Below, piece by piece: positions 7,818 through 14,907 of a stretch of DNA of 32,120 nucleotides. Origin of the DNA: an uncultured Clostridiaceae bacterium (GTDB lineage Bacteria > Bacillota > Clostridia > TANB77 > CAG-508); assembly GCA_949902805.1 (NCBI GenBank), contig CATLDI010000011.1, forward strand, positions 1-32,120, given 5' to 3'. Numbering within the stretch: the first letter of the stretch is position 1; every line of letters begins with the position of its first letter. Made by a program: the position numbers and the translations under genes. Below the pieces are notes generated by a model. It had not been told where the DNA came from. It was given only the letters and a program-made list of their open reading frames with translations, and searched no databases.

Positions 7818-8590
7818 GCTATATTTCTTGTTATTTCTCTTTCTTTGTTTAATAATGCTTTCATTCTTGTTTTTGCATCTACTTCGCTTTTATATTCAAA
7901 ATCCTTTAGTCTGTTTGGATTACTATCAAATACTAAATTTAAATTTGGATAACATTTCTTTTTAGCAAATAAATTTGATATTTTAGCTTTTATTTTATCC
8001 AATATTGTCTCTTCTATTTTTACTAATGCAGTTATTTTTCTTTCTGTAAATACTTTTATTCTTTCATTTTCAATTCCTATATAATACTCATCATACTGAT
8101 ATAATTTAACTGTTTGCCCCTCTTCGTATCCAGCGGCTACTGCTTCTATCATGTCTGCTCTTGTAAATTTTCTTGCTTCATATTTTATCCATTCATGTGG
8201 TTTATTTTCTTTTACACCAAATACATTTACTAATTTCCCATCATATATACATATTTTATCTATATAGTTTTGTTGTTCTTCAAAGTGCATTCCTATATTT
8301 TCTATTTCTAATTTGTTTGAGTCAAATTTTTCTATTTCTATTAAGTCTGGACATATAACTTCTATTAATACATTGGGTTCAATTCCTTTTATTTTTGCAT
8401 CAGAAAAAAGCTTATCTTCTAAAGAGTTTTCTACATATTTGAAATAATTGTTATCAACTTCTTCTTTTGATACAGCATCTTTTACATTTCTATATAATTC
8501 TATAGCTTTAGATATTTCTTTTATACTTTCTAATTGCTCGTCAAATTTTTCTTTAATTGTTTTTTCTACATTTTCTTCTTTTTTGTCCAT
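7802..8590 (-). CDS. Hypothetical soluble protein, 262 residues
   Basis: I cannot assign a family. The ATG at 8590 (MDKKEENVEKTIKEKF) is chosen because AAGGA precedes it by eight bases; an ATG at 8641 gives 17 more residues but has no ribosome site. Residues 1-45 are highly charged and predicted helical, possibly a coiled coil. The middle has beta-rich stretches such as KICIYDGKLVNVFGV and KLYQYDEYYIGIEN. Another helical Lys-rich part follows near the C-terminus (KIKAKISNLFAKKK), and the end is basic and helical. No signal peptide or membrane helix is visible, so it should be cytoplasmic. A long palindrome lies immediately upstream. Confidence 0.7.
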   Translation of the reverse strand: MDKKEENVEKTIKEKFDEQLESIKEISKAIELYRNVKDAVSKEEVDNNYFKYVENSLEDKLFSDAKIKGIEPNVLIEVICPDLIEIEKFDSNKLEIENIGMHFEEQQNYIDKICIYDGKLVNVFGVKENKPHEWIKYEARKFTRADMIEAVAAGYEEGQTVKLYQYDEYYIGIENERIKVFTERKITALVKIEETILDKIKAKISNLFAKKKCYPNLNLVFDSNPNRLKDFEYKSEVDAKTRMKALLNKEREITRNIAKEEQ

Positions 8591-8679
8591 GATATTGTCC
8601 TTTTTTGTTAAATATTTATTTATTATAACATTAATTTGCATAAATACTATTACTAATTATTTACTTTTATATTACAGTT

Positions 8680-8781
8680 GTGTGACAATGGGACGGAGTT
8701 TTTGTCACTAGGGTTTAGAACTAATTTAAGATTAAATGTTAGTCAAACCCTAGTGACAAAAACTCCGTCCCATTGTCACAC
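8680..8781. repeat. Long intergenic palindrome with GGGACGG core (copy 1)
   Basis: Arms 8680-8716 and 8745-8781 are perfect inverted copies of 37 bases, joined by 28 bases that themselves pair partly. Each arm contains TGACAATGGGACGG and TTGTCACTAGGG. It is much longer and more GC-rich than ordinary terminators here. It lies between two minus-strand genes, and a T-rich stretch follows on either side. Other GGGACG palindromes occur at 19436 and 29980, so it looks like a dispersed REP- or MITE-like element that may also stop transcription. Confidence 0.85.
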
Positions 8782-8808
8782 TATTTAATAAAAAAAGATT
8801 AATATTTT

Positions 8809-9243
8809 TTAAAATATTAACCCTACTATTATTCCTATTACTGCGCCTACAAATACTTGCGTTGGTGTATGTCCTAGTACTTCTACTAGTTTTTCGGACA
8901 TTTGCATGCTTGTGAGTCCTGGTGTTTCCATTATTTTATTTAGTAACTCAGCTTGTTTTCCTGCTGCTCTCCTTATTCCTGCTGCATCGTACATTACAAT
9001 TGCTGAAAATACAAAAGTTATTCCAAATATTGGTGAGTTTATTCCATATTCTCTTGCAATCATTGTTGAAAGCGCTGTTACTACTGCTGAATGAGAGCTT
9101 GGCATTCCTCCAGCTCCTAATATTCTTTTAAAATTGAATTTATGATCTACTATTAAATCCCATAGCACTTTAAAAGTTTGTATACCAATCCATATCATTA
9201 TTGGTACAATTAAATATCTATATCGTGTATAAAACTCTAACAT
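8809..9243 (-). CDS. DUF212 (YuiD-like) divergent PAP2-family membrane protein
   Basis: A 144-residue protein of the DUF212/YuiD family, related to acid phosphatases of the PAP2 superfamily. Visible signatures are GAGGMPSSHSAVVTAL near residue 43, which holds the conserved Ser-His of the PAP2 core, then VMYDAAGIRRAAGKQAELLN near residue 84 and LGHTPTQVFVGAVIG near residue 123. Four hydrophobic segments place it in the membrane. The substrate of the family is unknown; a lipid phosphate is a reasonable guess. The gene begins two bases beyond the xseB stop, so it is the end of the asp23-nusB-xse operon. Confidence 0.92.
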   Translation of the reverse strand: MLEFYTRYRYLIVPIMIWIGIQTFKVLWDLIVDHKFNFKRILGAGGMPSSHSAVVTALSTMIAREYGINSPIFGITFVFSAIVMYDAAGIRRAAGKQAELLNKIMETPGLTSMQMSEKLVEVLGHTPTQVFVGAVIGIIVGLIF

Positions 9244-9245
9244 TT

Positions 9246-9470
9246 TTATGTTTCTGGTGTGAAGTTTTCTTCTACCAATTCTCCTTCCTTCTGTAATAAT
9301 ATTGTTATTTTCTTTTCTGCATTTTCTATTATTTCATTACATTCTTTCGATAGTTTCATTCCTTCTTCAAATTTTGTAAGTGATTCTTCTAAGCTCAAGT
9401 CTCCTTTTTCTAATTCTACTGCTATTTTCTCTAATTTTTGCATTGATTCTTCAAAATTAATTTTTTCCAT
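9246..9470 (-). CDS. xseB: Exodeoxyribonuclease VII small subunit
   Basis: The 74-residue protein has the typical XseB pattern: FEESMQKLEKIAVELEKGDL followed by SLEESLTKFEEGMKLSKEC and a short acidic tail. Several small subunits bind the XseA large subunit and regulate single-strand DNA degradation during repair. Length and the two-helix layout match the family. It lies 14 bases after the anchored 145-residue protein in the same operon as xseA; in most Clostridia xseA and xseB are directly adjacent, so the inserted gene is unusual. If xseA depends on recoding at its start, the ratio of subunits would depend on that event. Confidence 0.95.
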   Translation of the reverse strand: MEKINFEESMQKLEKIAVELEKGDLSLEESLTKFEEGMKLSKECNEIIENAEKKITILLQKEGELVEENFTPET

Positions 9471-9484
9471 TTTGCTTTTCTCCT

Positions 9485-9922
9485 TTATTCTTTAATAAAA
9501 GTCCCATTTGAAATATCTACATGATAAAATGCTATTGCTGCAGTAGTATTAATATCACTTACTACTACAACTATTTTACCGTTAGAGTCTGTTCCTTCTA
9601 CTGTGAATTTAATATTTTCTCTTGCTCCATAGTCTTTTTTTACTATTTCTATTGCTTTTTCGTCATCTGTTTTTGGAGTTTCTTGTGGTTCTTCTGGATG
9701 AGTTGTTGTTTGTGTATTTTCTGATACATTATTTTCATTAACTACATTTTCTTTAATTTCATTTGTATTGTTGTTTGTTTCTTCATTTGTGGTGGTATTT
9801 TCTTCTTGTTTTTGTGTGTTGGTACTAGTGTTTTTAGTAGTATTTTTACTAAATGCTATACCACAAATTATTCCTATTATTATAATTAGTGTTATTAATA
9901 TTATTAATACTTTCTTATTCAT
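9485..9922 (-). CDS. Membrane-anchored small protein with Asn/Thr-rich stalk
   Basis: A 145-residue protein without a recognised name. Residues 1-26 form a Lys-start membrane anchor or uncleaved signal helix. Residues 27-85 are a low-complexity stalk of Asn, Thr and Glu. Residues 86-145 form a small alpha/beta domain starting DDEKAIEIVKKDYG and ending FYHVDISNGTFIKE, reminiscent of PepSY-like or other small extracytoplasmic domains, though I cannot confirm this. No lipobox Cys is present. It should face the outside. It sits between xseA and xseB, an odd place for an exported protein. GGAGA precedes the ATG. Confidence 0.75.
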   Translation of the reverse strand: MNKKVLIILITLIIIIGIICGIAFSKNTTKNTSTNTQKQEENTTTNEETNNNTNEIKENVVNENNVSENTQTTTHPEEPQETPKTDDEKAIEIVKKDYGARENIKFTVEGTDSNGKIVVVVSDINTTAAIAFYHVDISNGTFIKE

Positions 9923-9946
9923 ATTTTTCTCCTTTTTTTGTTTTTA

Positions 9947-9974
9947 GAAGTCAGAGGTCAGATGTCGGAAGTTG
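9947..9974. repeat. Array of 7-base units (GAAGTCR type), copy 1
   Basis: Four consecutive heptamers: GAAGTCA, GAGGTCA, GATGTCG, GAAGTTG. They lie between the end of xseA and the next gene. The same unit recurs at 15405-15425. Confidence 0.75.
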
Positions 9975-9993
9975 CAAATCTGTATGTCCAATA

Positions 9994-11182
9994 CTATGTT
10001 ATTTGTGCGTTTTTACTTCCATCTTTGAAGATTATTTTTATTTTGTCTCCTGTTTTTAAATCCTCTGCTTTTTTTACTATTTTTCCTTCATGTTCTGTAA
10101 TTGCATACCCTCTTGTTAATGTTTTTAATGGGCTTAGTGCATCTAATTTTGATATTACTTTTATCATTTTTGTTTTTTCATCTTTTACTTTATTCGATAT
10201 TATAAACTCTAACCTTTTTACTGTTTTATCTATTAATATGTAATGCTCATTAAGTTTCTGCATCGGGTCCTTAAAATTCTTACTTGCCATGCACTTTTGA
10301 TATCTTAATTTCATGAATTCTACTTTTTTTACTAATGCATTTTTGAAGCGATATTCATATGATGTTATTTTTTCCTGTATTTCATCTATTTGTGGAACTG
10401 CAAGTTCAGCTGCTGCCGAAGGTGTTGGTGCTCTTAGGTCGCTTGCAAAATCTGCTATGGTAAAATCAGTTTCATGACCTACTGCTGATATTATTGGTAA
10501 CTTCGAATTATATATCGCTCTTGCTACTATTTCTTCATTAAATGGCCATAGGTCTTCTAAAGAGCCTCCCCCTCTTGCTACTATTATTACATCTGCTAAC
10601 TTTTTATCATTCATTGTTTCTATTGCTTTTGCTATTTTCTCTGCCGCTCCTTGACCTTGAACTGGTACTGGCAATAGCTTTATATATACATTAGGATTTC
10701 TTCTTGTAGATACATTTATAATATCTCTAATTACTGCCCCTGTATTTGATGTTAACACACCTATACATTTTGGCATAAATGGTAGTTTCTTTTTGTGTGC
10801 ATTATCAAATAAGCCTTCACTTTCTAGCTTTGCTTTCAATTTTTCATATTGTGCATGTAAATCTCCTATTCCATCTTCTTGCATAGCTTTTGCATATATT
10901 TGATAAATTCCATCTCTTTCATACACTGATACAGTTCCTAATATCATAACCTTCATTCCGTCTTTTGGAATAAAGGTTAAATTAGAAGCATATCCTTTAA
11001 ACATTACACATTTTATTAATGATTTTTCATCTTTTAAAGTAAAATACATATGTCCTGTATAATGATGTTTGAAGTTTGATATTTCCCCTTTTACAAGAAC
11101 ATTATTTAAATATTCGTCTGTTTCAATTTTTTCTTTTACATATGTATTTAACTCAGTTACAGTTATTGCATTATACCCGCAT
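9994..11182 (-). CDS. xseA: Exodeoxyribonuclease VII large subunit, +1 frame slip at codon 2
   Basis: XseA degrades single-stranded DNA with XseB. The region from MYFTLKDEKSL (11049) onward shows family motifs including GVLTSNTGAVIRDIINV, ARGGGSLEDLWPFNEE and SAVGHETDFTIADF. The missing N-terminal OB-fold part is present upstream in another frame: AITVTELNTYVKEKI and LVKGEISNFKHHYTGH. That frame has no usable start codon. The only ATG with a ribosome site (AAAGGA before 11182) reads ATG-CGG-GTA-TAA. Skipping the C at 11179 gives M-G-Y-N-A-I-T and a normal protein of about 395 residues. The same C-before-GG anomaly breaks priA and the U32 gene. It is either recoded or a sequence error; a start at 11049 would delete part of the DNA-binding domain. 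Confidence 0.88.
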
Positions 11183-11209
11183 TTATTTTTTCCTTTCTAA
11201 TGCTAATAT

Positions 11210-11623
11210 CTATTCTGAAATATTTAATTCTTTAACAATACTTGCTAATATTCCATTTATAAAGCTTTTTGAAGAGTCCTCTCCATATTTTTTTGCTAGT
11301 TCTACTGCTTCATTTATAACTACTTTATATGGCAATTTAGAATATACTATTTCATATATTGCAAGTTTTAATATCGCTATATCTATTCTTGAAATTCTTT
11401 CAATTGTCCACTTTTGAGTTAAATTATTTGATATTAATTTTTCTATTTGCGTAATATTTTCTCTTATTCCAAAAAAGCTATTTTTAATATATTCTATTTC
11501 TTCATTTTTTGTAATATTATTATCTTCTAAGAAAATATCTATTTGTTCTTGTTCAAAGTCTTTTTGTATTTCACTACTATATAATAATTTAAATGCACTT
11601 TCTCTTATTGCTGATCTGTTCAT
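11210..11623 (-). CDS. nusB: Transcription antitermination factor NusB
   Basis: A 137-residue all-helical protein that binds boxA RNA with NusE (S10) and supports rRNA transcription. Family features are the start [47 protein letters not shown] split over the middle and end, and [21 protein letters not shown] followed by [12 protein letters not shown]. Length matches the family. AAGGGG lies before the ATG. It stands between the DUF2273 gene and xseA, the usual Clostridia order, and its stop codon is 27 bases before the xseA ATG. Confidence 0.96.
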   Translation of the reverse strand: MNRSAIRESAFKLLYSSEIQKDFEQEQIDIFLEDNNITKNEEIEYIKNSFFGIRENITQIEKLISNNLTQKWTIERISRIDIAILKLAIYEIVYSKLPYKVVINEAVELAKKYGEDSSKSFINGILASIVKELNISE

Positions 11624-11640
11624 ATTTTACCCCTTTTTTT

Positions 11641-11844
11641 TTACATTTTATCTATAATTCTTTTAAGTTTTTCCTTAACTATTTCTTTATTTAATTGTAT
11701 ATAGTTTCCTAAGTAAATTCCTAATGCAATTATCAAAATACCTATCATTAATTCATAAAGTCTTGTAAGCAATATTAAAGTAGCTACTATTCCGCCTAAA
11801 ATTGCTCCTCTGTATTTCATTAAAAACTTTTTAATTTCTTCCAT
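11641..11844 (-). CDS. DUF2273 small membrane protein
   Basis: A 67-residue protein with two hydrophobic helices (about 12-28 and 31-48), the second with the GILIIALGIYLGNYIQ pattern, and a Lys-rich tail. DUF2273 proteins are regularly encoded next to amaP and asp23 in Firmicutes and probably form part of the Asp23 membrane complex. It starts 16 bases after the amaP stop, consistent with an operon. Confidence 0.92.
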   Translation of the reverse strand: MEEIKKFLMKYRGAILGGIVATLILLTRLYELMIGILIIALGIYLGNYIQLNKEIVKEKLKRIIDKM

Positions 11845-11860
11845 ACTTCTTCACCTCTAT

Positions 11861-12418
11861 TTATTCTATTACTTGGTTTTGCTCTGATTGTAGTTCCTTT
11901 ATACTTATATTTACTTCTTTTACTTCTAAGTCAGATGTTCTCTTTATTGCAGTTTTTATTTTATTTTGAAGATTTGTTGATAATTCTTTTATTACTGCAT
12001 TTTCTTTTACATTTAATGTTACATATACTTTCAAGTTTTTTTCTTCATCTAGTACTATTTTGCTTTCTACGTCTTTTGCACTGTCAAATCCTTTTACAAC
12101 GTTATTTACTAATTCTTCTAATGTTGTTTTAGAAATCACTAGTTGACCGTCATCATTTTTTAATAAAATTCCATTTTTTATTCCATTAATTTTGTCTTCT
12201 TCTCCACCAAAAAATATGCATCTTAGTGCAAGTATTATAAGTACAACTGATATTGCTAAAAATACATTTGTTGTTATTGTATCGTTAAGTGCTAATTTTA
12301 TTGCAAAACTTATACTTTCTGGTTCTAACCATCCAAATATTAATAAGCAAACAATTACTGATATTATTAGTATTAAGTTTGCAAATACTATCATTCCTAT
12401 TTTATCTAATGTTTTCAT
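11861..12418 (-). CDS. amaP: Alkaline shock response membrane anchor protein AmaP
   Basis: A 185-residue protein with two N-terminal membrane helices (about 9-28 and 49-67), then a short loop GGEEDKINGIKNG and a cytoplasmic domain similar to Asp23. The domain includes KTTLEELVNNVVKGFD, LKVYVTLNVKENAVI and a C-terminal VKEVNISIKELQ. AmaP holds Asp23 at the membrane. GGAGG lies six bases before the ATG. A small perfect hairpin at 12432-12446 and a 7-base repeat array lie directly upstream, in a 163-base gap after asp23. Confidence 0.88.
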   Translation of the reverse strand: MKTLDKIGMIVFANLILIISVIVCLLIFGWLEPESISFAIKLALNDTITTNVFLAISVVLIILALRCIFFGGEEDKINGIKNGILLKNDDGQLVISKTTLEELVNNVVKGFDSAKDVESKIVLDEEKNLKVYVTLNVKENAVIKELSTNLQNKIKTAIKRTSDLEVKEVNISIKELQSEQNQVIE

Positions 12419-12431
12419 ATGTTACCTCCAT

Positions 12432-12446
12432 CAAACCGTAGGTTTG
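12432..12446 (-). promoter_or_regulatory. Small hairpin before the amaP ribosome site
   Basis: CAAACC (12432-12437) pairs with GGTTTG (12441-12446) around a 3-base loop; on the minus strand the stem ends about five bases before GGAGG. It could modulate translation or processing; no function is shown. Confidence 0.35.
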
Positions 12447-12451
12447 TACTG

Positions 12452-12479
12452 TTCATTATTCATCATTCACTCTTCACTA
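12452..12479. repeat. Array of 7-base units (TTCAYTM type)
   Basis: Four consecutive heptamers: TTCATTA, TTCATCA, TTCACTC, TTCACTA. They lie in the asp23-amaP gap. The unit differs from the GAAGTCR arrays, but the period and intergenic setting are the same. The rest of the gap (12480-12581) holds an imperfect hairpin at about 12550-12572 that may end some asp23 transcripts. Confidence 0.7.
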
Positions 12480-12581
12480 TTTAATTAATTGCTTATAAGT
12501 ATGAGCGATACGTTCCTACAGTAAAATTCGTTTTTCTAATTTTAAATAAGGGTACAGAGAATTTCCGCACCCCGCTATTTA

Positions 12582-12998
12582 TTATTCTTCTGTTGTTTCT
12601 GAAGTTTCTTCTGCTTGTGTTGAAACTCCTTGTACATGTACATTTACTTCTGTAACTGTTAAACCTGTCATTGTTTCTACAGATTTTTTTACTCTGTTTT
12701 GAATTTCAAATGCAACATCTGGTATTCTTACTCCATATTCTACTATGATGTTTACATCTATTTTTGTTTCTTTATCTCCTACTTCTACTTTTATTCCTTT
12801 TGCTAGGTTTTTCTTTCCGCTTAAAACTTCTGTAATTCCACCTGCAAATCCACCTGCCATTTCAGCAACCCCAGGTACTTCTGAAACTGCTACACCTGCT
12901 ATTACTGCAACAACATCATCTGCTATTTTTATTTCATTGTTATCTGAAGATATTATTATTTCCTCATTTACAACTTCTTCTTTTCTTTCTTCTTCCAT
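12582..12998 (-). CDS. Asp23/Gls24 family envelope stress response protein
   Basis: A 138-residue cytoplasmic protein of the Asp23 family. The core runs from IKIADDVVAVIAGVAVSEVPG, with the typical MAGG motif near residue 46, through KGIKVEVGDKETKIDV and IIVEYGVRIPDVAFEIQNRV, to LTVTEVNVHVQGV near the end. Acidic tails flank both sides. Asp23 polymerises beneath the membrane through AmaP and is associated with cell-wall stress. It is the first gene of the operon, with AGGAGG before the ATG and a promoter at 13056-13084. Confidence 0.95.
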   Translation of the reverse strand: MEEERKEEVVNEEIIISSDNNEIKIADDVVAVIAGVAVSEVPGVAEMAGGFAGGITEVLSGKKNLAKGIKVEVGDKETKIDVNIIVEYGVRIPDVAFEIQNRVKKSVETMTGLTVTEVNVHVQGVSTQAEETSETTEE

Positions 12999-13055
12999 TT
13001 TATTACCTCCTATAAACTTTATTTCTTTTGTTTATTTGTATTTTTTGATATTATA

Positions 13056-13084
13056 AGTATACCAATATCTTTTGTTTTTTACAA
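13056..13084 (-). promoter_or_regulatory. Sigma-A type promoter of the asp23-nusB-xse operon
   Basis: Minus strand TTGTAA (13084-13079), 17-base spacer, TATACT (13061-13056), with TATAAT directly after it. It lies about 58 bases before the asp23 start. Confidence 0.65.
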
Positions 13085-13163
13085 CTATTTTATTAAAAAA
13101 TTTTCTTAATTTTTTAAATAATAGTTACAAATATTTTGTTTTTTAGTTTTTTTCTATTATGTC

Positions 13164-13192
13164 TTGTAATTATTCTTATAATATTGTATAAT
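13164..13192 (+). promoter_or_regulatory. Sigma-A type promoter of the beta-solenoid gene
   Basis: TTGTAA (13164-13169), 17-base spacer, TATAAT (13187-13192), about 50 bases before the gene start. Confidence 0.72.
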
Positions 13193-13241
13193 TGTTTATG
13201 TAACCTGAAATTGGTATGTATATAACAAAGGAGGCCTGCAA

Positions 13242-13790
13242 ATGCAGAAACGGATTATTGATGGTGATTTAATCATTAAAGGGTGTAACCATGTTTTTAA
13301 AGGAGACCTTGTAGTTGAAGGTAGCATTATTGTTAATGATGGCAGTTTGGTAGTGGAAGGAGATTTATTAGTTCGCTCTAAGTGTTCTAGTATAAACATT
13401 ACCCTTTTTAAAGGTGATATTTATGCTAAGTCTATTACCACATCAGCAGATATTTGTATTACTTATGGAAATCTTAGTACTTTTAAAGATTTACGTTGTA
13501 AAGACATACTTTGCTTTAGCGGTAACATATCTGTTGGTGGTAATACTCATGTACAGTCTGTACATTGCTCCAATTATTTTGTAGACGGTGCAAATCACTC
13601 TTATGAAATTATTGCAGAGCAAAATGTGTATATTATGGAATTTAGTAACTCTAACAGCATTAGCGCTCCTGAAGTATTTCTTGGAGGTGGTGGTGATTTC
13701 CATGGAGGGACAATTACGGCTGACCATTTTGAATTTGATGGACATATTTATGGATGCTTTAGAAGGTTTTTTATAAGTAAGACTGCTTAA
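13242..13790 (+). CDS. Beta-solenoid (bactofilin-like) protein, 182 residues
   Basis: No family name is certain. The protein is a run of short beta-strand repeats with alternating hydrophobic residues, e.g. IDGDLIIKG, FKGDLVVEGSIIV, GSLVVEGDLLV, FKGDIYAKSI, SGNISVGGN and FDGHIYG. This is the pattern of a right-handed beta-helix, similar to bactofilins or other polymer-forming proteins. There is no signal peptide or membrane helix, so it is probably cytoplasmic. Nine Cys residues are spread through the repeats. AAAGGAGG precedes the ATG. The fourth codon is CGG and reads in the zero frame, unlike the five slip sites elsewhere. It is a single-gene unit with its own promoter and terminator. Confidence 0.75.
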   Translation: MQKRIIDGDLIIKGCNHVFKGDLVVEGSIIVNDGSLVVEGDLLVRSKCSSINITLFKGDIYAKSITTSADICITYGNLSTFKDLRCKDILCFSGNISVGGNTHVQSVHCSNYFVDGANHSYEIIAEQNVYIMEFSNSNSISAPEVFLGGGGDFHGGTITADHFEFDGHIYGCFRRFFISKTA

Positions 13791-13840
13791 AGCAAATCCA
13801 CATAGCCGCCAAAGGTAGCGACTTCTTGCAATAATCTGAA

Positions 13841-13874
13841 AAAATAAAAGTGAGGAATTCCTCGCTTTTATTTT
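13841..13874 (+). terminator. Convergent terminator between the beta-solenoid gene and fmt
   Basis: 15-base-pair stem (13841-13855 with 13860-13874), one U-G pair on the plus strand, loop AATT. A tract of T on the plus strand and of A on the other side make it usable in both directions. Confidence 0.85.
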
Positions 13875-13886
13875 TGTGTTCTAATT

Positions 13887-14870
13887 TTATTCAAAAATTT
13901 CTCCTGCCATTATATTATTTCCTCTTAAGAAGTCACATATATGCATTTTCTTTGCATTTTCACCTTGTATTTCTAACACACTTATTATTCCTTCATTTGC
14001 TTTTATGAATAATCCTTTTTTATCAGATGAAAACATTACTGTTCCTGGCATTAAGTCTTTTACTTTAAAGAAATATTCTTCTAGTTCTGAGAATAAACTT
14101 ACTAAGTCTTTTTCTGATATTGTTTTTACTTTCCAGAATTTTATTTTCTTTTCGTTTAAGAATGTATATGCTCCCATTATTGGATTTAGACCTCTTACTA
14201 AATTATGAATTTCCTTTGCTGTTTTTTCTTCCCAATTAATTTTTGCCATTTGTTTTTCTAACATTGGTGCCATACAAAAGTCTTCTCCTTGTTTTTTTCG
14301 TGGTGCATTTCCTTCTTCAATTTGTTTTACAGTTTCTATTAAAAGCTCTCCACCTATTTTAGAAAGTCTACCCCATAGTTCTCCTGTTGTTTCATCTTCT
14401 CCTATCCCAGTTTCTTTAGTTAAAATCACATCTCCTGTATCCATTCCTATGTCCATATACATTGTTGTAACACCTGTTATTTTATCTCCATTTAATACCG
14501 CCCATTGTATAGGTGCTGCTCCCCTATATTTGGGTAATAATGATGCATGAACATTTATGCAGCCATACTTAGGAATTTCTAGTATTTCTTTAGGAAGAAT
14601 TTTACCATAGGCAACTACCACAATTAAGTCTGGATTTAATCTTTTAATTTCATTTATAAACTCTTCATTTTTTCTTACCTTTTCAGGTTGATATATTTCT
14701 AAACCTTTTTCTAAAGCATACTCTTTCACTGGACTTGCTACCATTTTCATTCCTCTACCTTTTGGTTTATCAAGGTTTGTAACAACTCCAATTATATCGT
14801 ATTTTTCTTCATATAAACATTTTAAAGATTCCTGTGCAAAATCTGGTGTTCCCATAAATAAAATTTTCAT
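13887..14870 (-). CDS. fmt: Methionyl-tRNA formyltransferase
   Basis: Fmt adds a formyl group from 10-formyltetrahydrofolate to initiator Met-tRNA. The 327 residues have the normal length. Motifs are ILFMGTPDFA at the start, NLDKPKGRGMK, NVHASLLPKYRGAAPIQWA with the catalytic Asn-His and SLLPxYRG pattern near residue 107, and GMDTGDVIL with the catalytic Asp near residue 142. The C-terminal domain begins around residue 205 with IHNLVRGLNPIMGAYT. It is followed in the usual pairing with def, 37 bases upstream on the same strand. An AT-rich spacer includes a GAGGAAACC ribosome site. Confidence 0.97.
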   Translation of the reverse strand: MKILFMGTPDFAQESLKCLYEEKYDIIGVVTNLDKPKGRGMKMVASPVKEYALEKGLEIYQPEKVRKNEEFINEIKRLNPDLIVVVAYGKILPKEILEIPKYGCINVHASLLPKYRGAAPIQWAVLNGDKITGVTTMYMDIGMDTGDVILTKETGIGEDETTGELWGRLSKIGGELLIETVKQIEEGNAPRKKQGEDFCMAPMLEKQMAKINWEEKTAKEIHNLVRGLNPIMGAYTFLNEKKIKFWKVKTISEKDLVSLFSELEEYFFKVKDLMPGTVMFSSDKKGLFIKANEGIISVLEIQGENAKKMHICDFLRGNNIMAGEIFE

Positions 14871-14907
14871 ATTGGTTTCCTCATTTCTATTTTTTATTTA
14901 TTCTTCT

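Noticed and set aside
9994-11049. xseA starting at the Met at 11049
   Set aside because: This would remove the first part of the OB fold; the missing residues are encoded just upstream in the +1 frame, behind a proper ribosome site and ATG.
12540-12581. Hairpin after asp23 as a firm terminator
   Set aside because: The stem has mismatches and no good T tract; noted only as possible.
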